From positions 1 through 29,508 of the forward strand of contig JAEZHW010000034.1 of NCBI GenBank assembly GCA_023436775.1: a stretch of DNA of 29,508 nt, read 5' to 3'. Under the pieces are notes generated by a model that saw only the letters and a list, made by a program, of their open reading frames with translations, had not been told where the DNA came from and did not search any database. How positions within the stretch are numbered: the first letter of the stretch is position 1; every line of letters starts with the position of its first letter. The translations under genes were made by a program, and so were the position numbers. This DNA comes from Actinomycetes bacterium (GTDB lineage Bacteria > Actinomycetota > Actinomycetes > Actinomycetales > Microbacteriaceae). Of this stretch, positions 16,395 to 23,755 are shown piece by piece.

Positions 16395-17270
16395 CTAGTT
16401 CGCGTGGCTCCGACGGACCAACTCCGCCAGGGCCGACCAGTCCAGATCCTTGAGCTCGTCATCAGCCAGTGCTGCCTCGAACTGCTGGCGCAGCACGGGG
16501 GTGCTCGGCATCACCAGGTCATACTCGGCAGCCGCCGACTCAGCCAGACGGAAGTCCTTGAAGCCCAGCGGCATCGGGAACAGCGGTGCATAATCCTTCG
16601 ATGCGATCAGCTTGCCGTATCCGGTGTAGGCACTACCAGTGAAGGCGGCAGAGGTGAGCAGGTCCACGAGCTGTTGGCCGTCAATACCTGCACGTTCCAC
16701 GAGCGCGATCGACTCAGACAGGGCCTGGATGGCGTGGATCAGGTTGTAGTTCACCGCAATCTTGACCAGGTTCGCGTTGCGGGGCCGATCGCCAAAGTTC
16801 CAGAGTTGCTTGGCCATCGGCTGCAGCAGCGGGCTGACGCGCTCGACCACGGCAGGGTCACCGCCGAGGGCGATGTTCAGTTGGCCTGCGGCAGCGACGT
16901 TCGGACGGCCAAAGACCGGCGCGGACACGAATGGGATGCCGGCGTCCTGGTGACGACGCTCGAGCTCGTCGACCGCCTCGAGACTGAGGGTCGCCATCGA
17001 CACATGCACCGTACTCGGCGAGGCAGCTGCGATCACTTCGGGGGAAAAGCGGTCCAGCATTGCCTGGTCAGTCGCCAACATCGAGCAGACCACCTCGGCC
17101 TGCAGCGCTTCCTCGATCGTGGCCACTCGGGTGGCGCCTCGAGCGACCAACTCCGCCACCGCCTCGCTGTCCGAGCGGTTCCAGATGAGCAAGTCGTGAC
17201 CTGCGTTCAACAGGTTGCCAGCCATGCCAGCGCCCATGACGCCGACGCCGATGAAAGCGAGTTGTGCCAC
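16395..17270 (-). CDS. 3-hydroxyisobutyrate dehydrogenase-like (beta-hydroxyacid dehydrogenase) enzyme
   Basis: 291 residues from GTG 17270 with TAGGAG seven bases upstream. LAFIGVGVMGAGMAGNLL (4-21) is the NAD(P)-binding signature of beta-hydroxyacid dehydrogenases. VSAPVFGRPNVAAAGQL (115-131) is the substrate-binding motif and NLVKIAVNYN holds the catalytic K170 with N174. The C-terminal helical domain has LGFKDFRLAESAA, matching the family's K-D segment. Such enzymes oxidise 3-hydroxy acids (3-hydroxyisobutyrate, tartronate semialdehyde and relatives) or reduce imines. Length is normal for the family. It is the first gene of a minus-strand pair with paralog 2 and is divergent from paralog 3 across a 177-base control region with two inverted repeats. 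Substrate unknown. Confidence 0.85.
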   Translation of the reverse strand: MAQLAFIGVGVMGAGMAGNLLNAGHDLLIWNRSDSEAVAELVARGATRVATIEEALQAEVVCSMLATDQAMLDRFSPEVIAAASPSTVHVSMATLSLEAVDELERRHQDAGIPFVSAPVFGRPNVAAAGQLNIALGGDPAVVERVSPLLQPMAKQLWNFGDRPRNANLVKIAVNYNLIHAIQALSESIALVERAGIDGQQLVDLLTSAAFTGSAYTGYGKLIASKDYAPLFPMPLGFKDFRLAESAAAEYDLVMPSTPVLRQQFEAALADDELKDLDWSALAELVRRSHAN

Positions 17271-17296
17271 TTCGACTCCTACTTCGTTGCAGGGAG

Positions 17297-17317
17297 GTGT
17301 TCGTTATCAATGAACAC
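17297..17317. promoter_or_regulatory. Inverted repeat GTGTTC-N9-GAACAC
   Basis: Perfect six-base arms at 17297-17302 and 17312-17317, 27 bases upstream of the dehydrogenase start at 17270, in the divergent region shared with paralog 3. The GAAC/GTTC half-sites resemble those of other repeats in the island. Short arms make chance occurrence possible. Confidence 0.35.
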
Positions 17318-17407
17318 TAGCCCATACTGGAGGCAGGAGAACCGGCACACAGCCGGATTTCCAGCACTATCCGTATAGTCATAGCGAACACGGGCGTGGT
17401 AGTTGCC

Positions 17408-17427
17408 TTCCGACATCGAAGTCGGAA
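17408..17427. promoter_or_regulatory. LacI-like 20-bp palindromic operator candidate
   Basis: TTCCGAC-ATCGAA-GTCGGAA: even symmetry around a central CG with 9 of 10 base pairs matching, ending 20 bases before the start of paralog 3. A 20-bp even palindrome with CG at the centre is the usual shape of LacI-family operators, and a LacI-type regulator lies at 23756. The pairing with that regulator is inference. Confidence 0.55.
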
Positions 17428-17447
17428 CTGCGCTCGGCAGGAGGATC

Positions 17448-18476
17448 ATGAGCACCACTGGCAAGAGAATCGCAGTGCTGGGCACCGGCGCGCAGGGGGC
17501 GGGCATCGCCTCCGACATGGCGCAGGCAGGCCTGGACGTCACCTTCATCGATCAATGGCCCGCCAACGTGGAAGCGATTCGCGCGCGCGGTATCGAGGTT
17601 CGCTTGCCGGATCACACCACCCTGACCCCGGTCAAGGCCATTCACCTCTGCCAGGTCGCTGAGGTGCGCGAGAAGTTCGACATGGTCTTCGTGGTGGTCA
17701 AGGCCTATGACACCCGCTGGGCGTGTGAGCTGATCCGCCCGGTGCTGGCCGACGACGCGCTAGTGATTGGTCTGCAGAATGGCATGACCATTGACGACAT
17801 GCTGGATGTCCTGGGTCCGAAGCACACAGTGGGCGCGGTCATTGAGATGGCGTCGAACATGTTCAACCCGGGCATTACGGTGCGGCAGACCCTGCAGAAG
17901 AACTCTTGGTTCACTGTTGGCGGGTTCATCCCCGAAGTGCAGGAGCGCATGCCGGAGGTCGTCGAGGTGCTCGGTCACGCGGGCCGGGTAGAGATCTCGG
18001 AGGATATCCGCTCGTCGAAGTGGATGAAGTTGGTCGGGAACGCGGCCGAACTGGTGCCGTCTGCGATCCTTGACTTGCCACTCGCCGAGGCGGTGCAGGT
18101 GCCGGGCATGCGTGACTTCATGGATCAGAACGGCCGCGAGGCGCTGCGCACCAACGTGGCGATTGGCAACAAGATTCTGCCCGTGTTCGGCCTCACTGCC
18201 GTGGACGACCCCGAGGCGTACGCCGAGCAACTCTTTGACATCATCCTGTCCGAGTTCAGTGCGCCGGACACGCTGACCACGGTGCTGCAGGACTGGCGCA
18301 AGGGGCGTCGGGCCGAAACCGATCAGATTCAGGGCACGATTTTGCGCGCTGCCGCCACGGTGGGCATGCCGGTGCCTGCCAACCAGCGCACCTACGAGAT
18401 CGGCATGGAGATCGAGAACGGTACCAACACCCCGGGTATGCACAACCTGGAGCGCCTGCTCGCGCCGCTCGACTAG
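17448..18476 (+). CDS. Ketopantoate reductase-family dehydrogenase, paralog 3
   Basis: ATG 17448 is chosen (342 residues) because GGAGG lies four bases upstream; an in-frame start at 17403 would run through the palindrome. RIAVLGTGAQGAGIASDM is the NADP loop (Q replaces the N of the other two copies). VVVKAYDTRWACELIRP, VIGLQNGMTIDDMLDVLG and DIRSSKWMKLVGNAAELVPS with K194 follow, then VLQDWRKGRRAETDQIQG. The catalytic Lys and the late conserved Glu are kept, so it is probably active. Unlike paralogs 1 and 2 it is on the plus strand, the same strand as the importer that follows. A strong hairpin at 18554 separates it from the importer, so it is likely its own transcript. Confidence 0.85.
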   Translation: MSTTGKRIAVLGTGAQGAGIASDMAQAGLDVTFIDQWPANVEAIRARGIEVRLPDHTTLTPVKAIHLCQVAEVREKFDMVFVVVKAYDTRWACELIRPVLADDALVIGLQNGMTIDDMLDVLGPKHTVGAVIEMASNMFNPGITVRQTLQKNSWFTVGGFIPEVQERMPEVVEVLGHAGRVEISEDIRSSKWMKLVGNAAELVPSAILDLPLAEAVQVPGMRDFMDQNGREALRTNVAIGNKILPVFGLTAVDDPEAYAEQLFDIILSEFSAPDTLTTVLQDWRKGRRAETDQIQGTILRAAATVGMPVPANQRTYEIGMEIENGTNTPGMHNLERLLAPLD

Positions 18477-18553
18477 GGGTTATCCCTATCCGCGTGCGCG
18501 TCCGTTCAGCGGCGCACGCCGGCTCGGGGGACGGTGTGGCGTCCCCTCATCAC

Positions 18554-18595
18554 CACGCGGTGGTGTTGTCGAATCGTCGACAGCACCACCGCGTG
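18554..18595 (+). terminator. Terminator-like hairpin, 19-bp stem
   Basis: CACGCGGTGGTGTTGTCGA (18554-18572) pairs with 18577-18595 with 18 Watson-Crick pairs and one G-U, around a four-base loop. It lies about 78 bases after the stop of paralog 3. No T-tract, but the very stable stem suits a high-GC terminator. Confidence 0.75.
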
Positions 18596-18702
18596 TTCCG
18601 TTTGGCCTGCAATCGCGGGGGAGCGTCCCAGGACTTGGGACTATCGACTCTGTGCGTCAGAATTTGAGCAGGAATCAAAGGCGAGGAACGCTCCGCAAAC
18701 CA

Positions 18703-18733
18703 GACTGAACAGTTCGGCCACATCTGTTCAGTC
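18703..18733. promoter_or_regulatory. Long operator-like inverted repeat upstream of importer promoter
   Basis: GACTGAACAG (18703-18712) and CTGTTCAGTC (18724-18733) are perfect 10-base arms with an 11-base spacer, ending four bases before a TTGACA element. Both arms contain the CTGTTCAGT word seen in other control regions. Centre-to-centre spacing of the arms is about two helical turns, which suits a dimeric regulator binding one face. Confidence 0.6.
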
Positions 18734-18737
18734 AGAC

Positions 18738-18766
18738 TTGACACGAGGCACTTTGCCTGTCAGCAT
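18738..18766 (+). promoter_or_regulatory. Candidate promoter of the importer operon
   Basis: Perfect -35 TTGACA at 18738-18743, a 17-base spacer, and a weak -10 CAGCAT at 18761-18766 (three of six consensus positions). It directly follows the inverted repeat at 18703-18733. If used, it gives a leader of roughly 190 bases. Confidence 0.4.
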
Positions 18767-18962
18767 CACTACACGGAAATCGAATGCATTGACGCGTTCG
18801 CTGCCCGTGCACCCGCCCGAACGATCGACTACCCCCGCGATCGCCCAGCGGGCGCAGAACGCCATTTCGGTTGGATCCGACACCAGGTGGACCCGAAGGA
18901 GTGGCGGCGCTATCCCGCGGAATGCGCACCTGCGCAGTTCAATGAACGAAGGAGTTCAGCAC

Positions 18963-20210
18963 ATGGCAATCACCTCCAAGTCGGGCGCGTGGCGCCGGCG
19001 CGTGCTCGCGCCGATCGCTGCTACGGCCGCTCTGGCCATCGGCCTGGTCGGCTGTGCAGCCGACGAGACCTCGCCGGAAGAAACCGACACCACCCCCATC
19101 GTCATCGGTGGCACCCTCGGCCTCACGGGTATCTACTCGGGCCCGTCGGCTGCGTACAAGATCGCGTATGAGAAGTGGGCCGCAGACGTCAACGCTGACG
19201 GTGGCCTCCTCGGCCGCCAGGTCGAGCTGAAGATCTACGACGACGAGTCCAACCCGACCGTCGCGCAGCAGCTCTACCAGCAGCTGATCAACGAGGACGA
19301 GGCAGACATCATGCTCGCCCCGTACACCACCGCCGTGGGTGGCGCTGTGATCCCGATCACCGAGCGCGCCGGCAAGCTGGTCGTGAACGCTGGCTTCGTG
19401 GGCAAGGAACTGCACATGAAGTCCAAGTACATGGTCAACACCTACAACTACCAGGACAACGAGTACGCCAAGCCGATCTTCGAGTGGATCAAGACCCTCC
19501 CGGAGAACGAGCGTCCGAAGACCATGTCGATCCTGACCGCACAGAACCCCTTCACCCTGGTTGCACGCTCGGGTGTTGGCACTGACGGCGGCGTGATCAA
19601 CCTGGCCAAGGAAGCCGGCATCGAAATCCTGGTTGACGAAGAGTACGACCAGGCAGCCACCGACTTGACCTCGCTGCTGCAGCGAGTCAAGAGCGCCAAC
19701 GCCGACATGCTGATCGCCCTCAGCCTGCCGAACGACGCTGCGCTGATCGCCCGTACCGTCCAGGAAGTCGGCTACAACCCGTCGATCTACTGCCAGTGCG
19801 GTTCGCAGGTCACCTCGCTGCCGAACTGGCCGGACCTCGGTGACGCTGGCGTGAACGTGTTCGCGACCACCACCATCTGGCAGGAAGAGAAGATCGAGGG
19901 CCTCGCTGAGTTCCGCGACTACATCTTCGAGCAGGTCGGCGTGCCGATCCTCCCGGCCTACGCACCGTCGGCCTACACCGCTGGTCAGATCATCGAGCAG
20001 GCAGTCGAAGCCACCAAGAGCCTCGACGCCAAGACCCTGCGCGACTACATCGTGAGCAACCGCTTCGACACCCTGTCGGGCAACGTCGGCTTCAACAGCG
20101 ACGGCACCATGGAGTTCGGCGCCCGCCTGCTGCAGTACCAGAAGGACGGCAACGTCGCCCTCTGGCCGACTGAGGTTGCGACCGGCACCGCAGTTCGCCC
20201 GCTGAAGTAG
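18963..20210 (+). CDS. HAAT-type ABC importer substrate-binding lipoprotein (LivK-like)
   Basis: ATG 18963 is chosen (415 residues): GAAGGAG lies 8-9 bases upstream and the product then begins with a basic n-region (WRRR), a hydrophobic core and the lipobox GLVGC with Cys31. It is therefore an exported lipoprotein on the outer membrane face. The mature part is a type I periplasmic-binding fold (Peripla_BP_6): PIVIGGTLGLTGIYSGPSAA, the strand region VELKIYDDESNPTVAQQLYQ, LAPYTTAVGGAVIPITERAG, then ADMLIALSLPNDAALIARTV and the later ILPAYAPSAYTAGQIIEQAV. It captures the substrate for the adjacent ATPases and permeases. Related proteins bind amino acids, urea, amides or carboxylic/aromatic acids, so the ligand is open. 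Operon order is unusual only in that the ATPases precede the permeases. Confidence 0.9.
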   Translation: MAITSKSGAWRRRVLAPIAATAALAIGLVGCAADETSPEETDTTPIVIGGTLGLTGIYSGPSAAYKIAYEKWAADVNADGGLLGRQVELKIYDDESNPTVAQQLYQQLINEDEADIMLAPYTTAVGGAVIPITERAGKLVVNAGFVGKELHMKSKYMVNTYNYQDNEYAKPIFEWIKTLPENERPKTMSILTAQNPFTLVARSGVGTDGGVINLAKEAGIEILVDEEYDQAATDLTSLLQRVKSANADMLIALSLPNDAALIARTVQEVGYNPSIYCQCGSQVTSLPNWPDLGDAGVNVFATTTIWQEEKIEGLAEFRDYIFEQVGVPILPAYAPSAYTAGQIIEQAVEATKSLDAKTLRDYIVSNRFDTLSGNVGFNSDGTMEFGARLLQYQKDGNVALWPTEVATGTAVRPLK

Positions 20211-20242
20211 TCAAGCGATAGCACAACGAGGAGGTTGAGCGT

Positions 20243-20983
20243 ATGTCAGTCATTGTCAGTGCCGAAAGTCTGAAAAAGAGTTTCGGCGGAATGACCGCAG
20301 TCAACGGCGTGTCATTCGAAGTAGAAGCAGGGGCGCTGGTCGGCGTGATCGGACCAAATGGCTCCGGCAAGACGACAACGCTCAACCTCCTCAACGGCGC
20401 GATTGCCCCGGACCACGGTGGTATCACCGTGGCCGGGCAGTCGCTGGCCGGAAAGTCGAGCACCGCGTTCGTGAAGGCAGGGATCACCCGCACCTTCCAG
20501 AATCCGCGCGTGTTCAGCACGATCACGGCCATGGAGAACTTGCTCATCCCGGTGCTGCACTCCGGCTCCAAGCGGTCCGCCTGGATCGAGAAGGCGGAAG
20601 GCCTGCTCGACTTCGTCGGTCTGCTCGGACACCGCGACACCCCGGCGAGTGAGTTGTCGGGTGGTCAGCAGAAGCTGTTGGAGTTCGTCCGCGCGCTGAT
20701 GACCGACCCCCACGTCGTCCTGATGGATGAGCCCTTCGCTGGTATCCACCCCAGCGTGAAGGAAGTCATGCGTGCCCGCATCCAGGAGCGCAACGCCCAG
20801 GGCACCGCCTTCATCATCGTGAGTCACGAGATTCCTGACCTGACCCGGCTCTGCCCGCGGATCATCTGCATGTCGGACGGCGGCATCATCGCTGACGGCG
20901 AGCCGAACGAGGTCACCAGCAACCCGCAGGTGATCGAGGCCTACCTCGGCCACGGACCCGCATCGAAGGGAGAGCGCGGATGA
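20243..20983 (+). CDS. HAAT-family ABC importer ATPase, LivG-like
   Basis: 246 residues, preceded by GAGGAGG. Walker A GPNGSGKT is at 37-44, ITRTFQNPRVFSTITAMENLL (81-101) is the LivG-specific region, the signature LSGGQ is at 138-142, Walker B VVLMDEPFAGIHP is at ~158-170 and the switch region is VSHEI. MDEPFAGIHP and the C-terminal EPNEVTSNPQVIEAYLG are typical of LivG. It is a cytoplasmic partner of the two permeases and forms a heterodimer with the LivF-like ATPase whose start overlaps its stop (ATGA). The gene lies 32 bases after the binding protein, in the same operon. Confidence 0.92.
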   Translation: MSVIVSAESLKKSFGGMTAVNGVSFEVEAGALVGVIGPNGSGKTTTLNLLNGAIAPDHGGITVAGQSLAGKSSTAFVKAGITRTFQNPRVFSTITAMENLLIPVLHSGSKRSAWIEKAEGLLDFVGLLGHRDTPASELSGGQQKLLEFVRALMTDPHVVLMDEPFAGIHPSVKEVMRARIQERNAQGTAFIIVSHEIPDLTRLCPRIICMSDGGIIADGEPNEVTSNPQVIEAYLGHGPASKGERG

Positions 20984-21723
20984 GCGCCGCGACCAACACC
21001 ACCGCGCCAGTGCTGCGGCTGGAGAACGTGACCGCTGGCTACTTCGCCAACGACATCGTCCTCGAAGACGTCAGTATCACCGTCGAGCCCGGCAAGGTCA
21101 CCAGCGTGCTGGGCCCGAACGGCTCCGGCAAGTCCACCTCGCTGCGCGTCATGGCTGGCTTCCTGAAGCCGCGGACCGGCCGCGTCATGCTCGGCGACGA
21201 GGACATCTCGAGCCTCGACCCGGCGCAGCGCCTCGCCAAGGGCGTCGCCATGCTGCCGCAGGGCCGCTCGATCTTCCCAGAACTCTCGGTCGAGGACAAC
21301 CTGCGCCTCGGCGCCTGGCATCTCCGCAAGGACAAGCAGGCCATGCAGGAAGCCATTGACCGCATGGTCGAGCGCTACCCGATCCTGACAAAGTTCATGA
21401 CGCGTGCCGCCGGCAGCCTCTCCGGCGGCCAGGCCCGCATCCTCGAGTTCGCTCGGACCCTGATCCTCTCGCCCTCGGTGCTGCTGATCGATGAGCCCTC
21501 GGTGGGTCTCGCCCCGGTCCTGGTCGACGAGGTCTACGACGAGCTGGATCGCCTGAAGGAAGAAGGTCGCACCATTCTGTTGGTCGACCAGAACGTGCAG
21601 GCAGCGGTCGGTCTCGCCGACCACGTCTACACCCTCGCCTACGGCAAGAACCACTTGGACGGCTCGCGAGACGGCTTCGAAGGTCAGCTCGATGGGCTGA
21701 TCAAGCAGTGGCTGAGTCTGTGA
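20980..21723 (+). CDS. HAAT-family ABC importer ATPase, LivF-like
   Basis: 247 residues from ATG 20980, four-base overlap with the LivG-like gene. Walker A GPNGSGKS is at 45-52, GVAMLPQGRSIFPELSVEDNL (88-108) is the LivF-type Q-loop region, the signature SLSGGQARIL is at 146-155 and Walker B VLLIDEPSVGLAP is at ~167-179. The H-loop position reads VDQNVQAA, where Q replaces His as is common in LivF (VEQN in most members). It is the second nucleotide-binding subunit of the importer. The C-terminal part is slightly unusual (LAYGKNHLDGSRDGFEG, where most have a G-x-v-l-x-x-G run), but the catalytic parts are intact. Confidence 0.92.
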   Translation: MSAATNTTAPVLRLENVTAGYFANDIVLEDVSITVEPGKVTSVLGPNGSGKSTSLRVMAGFLKPRTGRVMLGDEDISSLDPAQRLAKGVAMLPQGRSIFPELSVEDNLRLGAWHLRKDKQAMQEAIDRMVERYPILTKFMTRAAGSLSGGQARILEFARTLILSPSVLLIDEPSVGLAPVLVDEVYDELDRLKEEGRTILLVDQNVQAAVGLADHVYTLAYGKNHLDGSRDGFEGQLDGLIKQWLSL

Positions 21724-21742
21724 CCGGAATTCGGAGAAACTG

Positions 21743-22624
21743 ATGAACCTCGTAACTGACCTCGTTCAGCCACTGCTGAACGGTCTGCTGCTCGGTGGCG
21801 TCTACGGCGGCATCGCGATCGGCCTCAGCCTGATCCTCGGTGTGCTGAAGATCGTGAACCTGGCGCACACCTCGATCCTGATCTGTGCGGCGCTGCTGTA
21901 CTGGCAGATGGTGTCGGTGGTGGGTCTTGACCCGTTGCTGATGATCCTGCCGGTGGTCGCCCTCGCCTTCCTGTTCGGCCTCGGCACGCACCGCGTCATG
22001 GTGCAGCACCTGACCCGCGCAAGCGACACCACGATGATCCTGGCCTTCTTCGGTCTGATGGTCATCCTGGAATCGATTGCCATCATGATCTGGACCACGG
22101 ACACCCGGACCCTGCCGCTCGGCTACCTGGGTGACGTGATTCGCATCGGTGAACTGAACATCTCGGTCGCCAAGCTGGTTGCGGCCCTGCTCGGTGTCAT
22201 CGTGCTGGTGGCCCTGCACTTCTTCCTCACTCGCACCCTTACGGGCTCTGCGATCCGGGGTATGGCGCAGAACCAGGACGTCGCCACCATGGTGGGCATC
22301 GATGTGACTCGCCTGAGCCGCTACGTCTTCGCTGCCGGTGTCGCCTTCGCCGCTTTCGGTGGCACGATCCTGGCGATGACGCAGTCGTTCAACCCGCAGG
22401 AGCACGCCCGCTGGTTGGCCTGGGCCTTCCTGATCGTGATTCTCGGTGGCCTCGGATCCTCGATGCGCACCCTGATCGCAGGTCTGGTGGTGGGTGTGAT
22501 CGAGACGTTCGCTGGTCTCCTCCTGCCCTTCGCATACACGTACATGGTGCTCTACGCGCTGCTCGCTGTCATGCTCCTGGTCCGGAACGAGGGCCTCGGT
22601 AGCGTCAAGCAAAGGACGATCTGA
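21743..22624 (+). CDS. HAAT-family ABC importer permease, LivH-like
   Basis: 293 residues from ATG 21743. About eight hydrophobic helices are visible. LLNGLLLGGVYGGIAIGLSLILGVLKIVNLAH is split here as the N-terminal LLLGGVYGGIAIGLSLI followed by VLKIVNLAHTSI, the LivH hallmark. Later come RGMAQNQDVATMVGIDV, which is the cytoplasmic coupling loop (R-a-x-x-q-d-x-x-a-x-x-x-G-i), and FLIVILGGLGSSMRTLIAGLVVG. It forms the membrane channel with the LivM-like protein. Its TGA overlaps the next ATG (TGATG), so the pair is coupled in translation. Confidence 0.9.
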   Translation: MNLVTDLVQPLLNGLLLGGVYGGIAIGLSLILGVLKIVNLAHTSILICAALLYWQMVSVVGLDPLLMILPVVALAFLFGLGTHRVMVQHLTRASDTTMILAFFGLMVILESIAIMIWTTDTRTLPLGYLGDVIRIGELNISVAKLVAALLGVIVLVALHFFLTRTLTGSAIRGMAQNQDVATMVGIDVTRLSRYVFAAGVAFAAFGGTILAMTQSFNPQEHARWLAWAFLIVILGGLGSSMRTLIAGLVVGVIETFAGLLLPFAYTYMVLYALLAVMLLVRNEGLGSVKQRTI

Positions 22625-23685
22625 TGACTGACAAGGCAAACGGCGGCGCAGCCGCTCCGGTTGAAGACATCGCGCTGAAGAGCGCCAAGGCCGCGAGCGA
22701 GGGCGTGAAAAAGGCCCCGTGGTGGCTGACTCCGGCCATCGGCACGGCAATCTTCGTGGCCTTCGCGGTCCTGGGATTGACCATGAACCTCGGTATGGTC
22801 ACCACGTTGACCACCGTGCTGTACTACACGATCATCGCCCAGGGCTGGAACCTGCTCGGCGGCTATGGCGGCTACGTGAACTTCGGTGCCGCAGTGTTCG
22901 CCGGCGCCGGCGCCTACACGGCGGCGTGGCTGAACCAGACCTTCGGTTGGGGCATCTTCGCCACCATGATCCCGGCAGTGGCAGTCGCCTGCTTGATCTC
23001 GCTGATCGTCGGCTATGCGACGCTGCGTCTGCGCAGCCACTACTTCGCGATCTTCACCCTGGCACTGACCTTCCTCGCCATGGTGATCGTGAAGAACTGG
23101 CCGGACCTCGGTGGCGGTCACGGTATCTTCATCGACATTGAGGGCGACTTTACGCCGCGATCGATGGCGCAGTTCTTCTACTTCATCCTGTTCGCTCTCG
23201 CCGTGGTGGCCAGCATCGTCGCCTTCACGGTCGAGAACACGAACTTCGGATACGCCCTGCGCGCCATTAGTGAAGATGAGCCTGCGGCACAGGTGCTGGG
23301 TGTCAAGACGACCTCGGTGAAGCTGCGTGCACTGATCATCGGTGCTGGGTTCGGCGGTATCGCCGGAAGCGTGTACGCCTTCTTCACTGGCTACATCGAG
23401 CCGGGTGGAACCTTCAGTCTCGACGTCGCGCTGGACATCGTCCTCGTCTGCGTCATCGGTGGTCTGAACTCGTGGCTCGGCCCGATCATCGGAGCCATCA
23501 TTGTGGTCTCGCTCGAGCAGTTCCTGCGCGTGGTGGTGCCGTCCATCGACATCTTCGGAATGTCGCTGCCGGCCGAAACCAACCGTCTTGTGCTCGGCGC
23601 ACTGCTGCTGGTGTTCGCGATGTTCATGCGTCGCGGCATCGTGGGCCTGTTCCAGAAGCAGCGTGGCCGCAAGGTGAGCGTCTAG
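22624..23685 (+). CDS. HAAT-family ABC importer permease, LivM-like
   Basis: 353 residues. The first ~33 residues (rich in Ala/Lys) are a cytoplasmic extension before the first helix. LivM features are QGWNLLGGYGGYVNFG (around 72-87), LRLRSHYFAIFTLAL, the coupling loop YALRAISEDEPAAQVLGV, and ALDIVLVCVIGGLNSWLGPIIGA near the end. About ten helices are predicted by eye. It pairs with LivH as the second channel subunit and is the last importer gene. A hairpin starting 25 bases after its stop probably ends the five-gene operon. Confidence 0.9.
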   Translation: MTDKANGGAAAPVEDIALKSAKAASEGVKKAPWWLTPAIGTAIFVAFAVLGLTMNLGMVTTLTTVLYYTIIAQGWNLLGGYGGYVNFGAAVFAGAGAYTAAWLNQTFGWGIFATMIPAVAVACLISLIVGYATLRLRSHYFAIFTLALTFLAMVIVKNWPDLGGGHGIFIDIEGDFTPRSMAQFFYFILFALAVVASIVAFTVENTNFGYALRAISEDEPAAQVLGVKTTSVKLRALIIGAGFGGIAGSVYAFFTGYIEPGGTFSLDVALDIVLVCVIGGLNSWLGPIIGAIIVVSLEQFLRVVVPSIDIFGMSLPAETNRLVLGALLLVFAMFMRRGIVGLFQKQRGRKVSV

Positions 23686-23710
23686 CGAGGCTCCGATGCC
23701 CCACAACATG

Positions 23711-23743
23711 GAGGCCCCGGCCGGTGCTGCCGGTCGGGGCCTC
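23711..23743 (+). terminator. Importer-operon terminator hairpin
   Basis: GAGGCCCCGGCCGG (23711-23724) pairs with CCGGTCGGGGCCTC (23730-23743) with one G-U, around TGCTG. It begins 25 bases after the LivM-like stop. It also sits just before the probable start of the LacI-type gene, which may therefore depend on read-through or on a promoter that I cannot see. Confidence 0.75.
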
Positions 23744-23755
23744 GTGCTCCCTCCC

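Larger units (their letters stand above)
18477..18962. other. 486-base non-coding region before the importer operon
   Basis: Holds a terminator hairpin (18554-18595), a long inverted repeat (18703-18733), a TTGACA element (18738) and then about 195 bases of probable 5' leader before the binding-protein start. The frame of the binding protein is open across the whole region, but it lacks lipoprotein or other family features before 18963. The leader contains no riboswitch class that I recognise. Confidence 0.6.

Noticed and set aside
15270..17378. 702-residue plus-strand frame
   Set aside because: It is antisense to two well-supported dehydrogenase genes with intact NADP-binding and catalytic motifs; long open antisense frames are common in high-GC coding DNA.
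18534..18962. N-terminal extension of the binding protein
   Set aside because: It would place the signal peptide and lipobox in the middle of the protein and translate a terminator hairpin and promoter.
18760..18962. A known riboswitch in the importer leader
   Set aside because: No conserved core of a class that I can recognise (for example TPP, SAM, glycine, guanidine) was found by reading.
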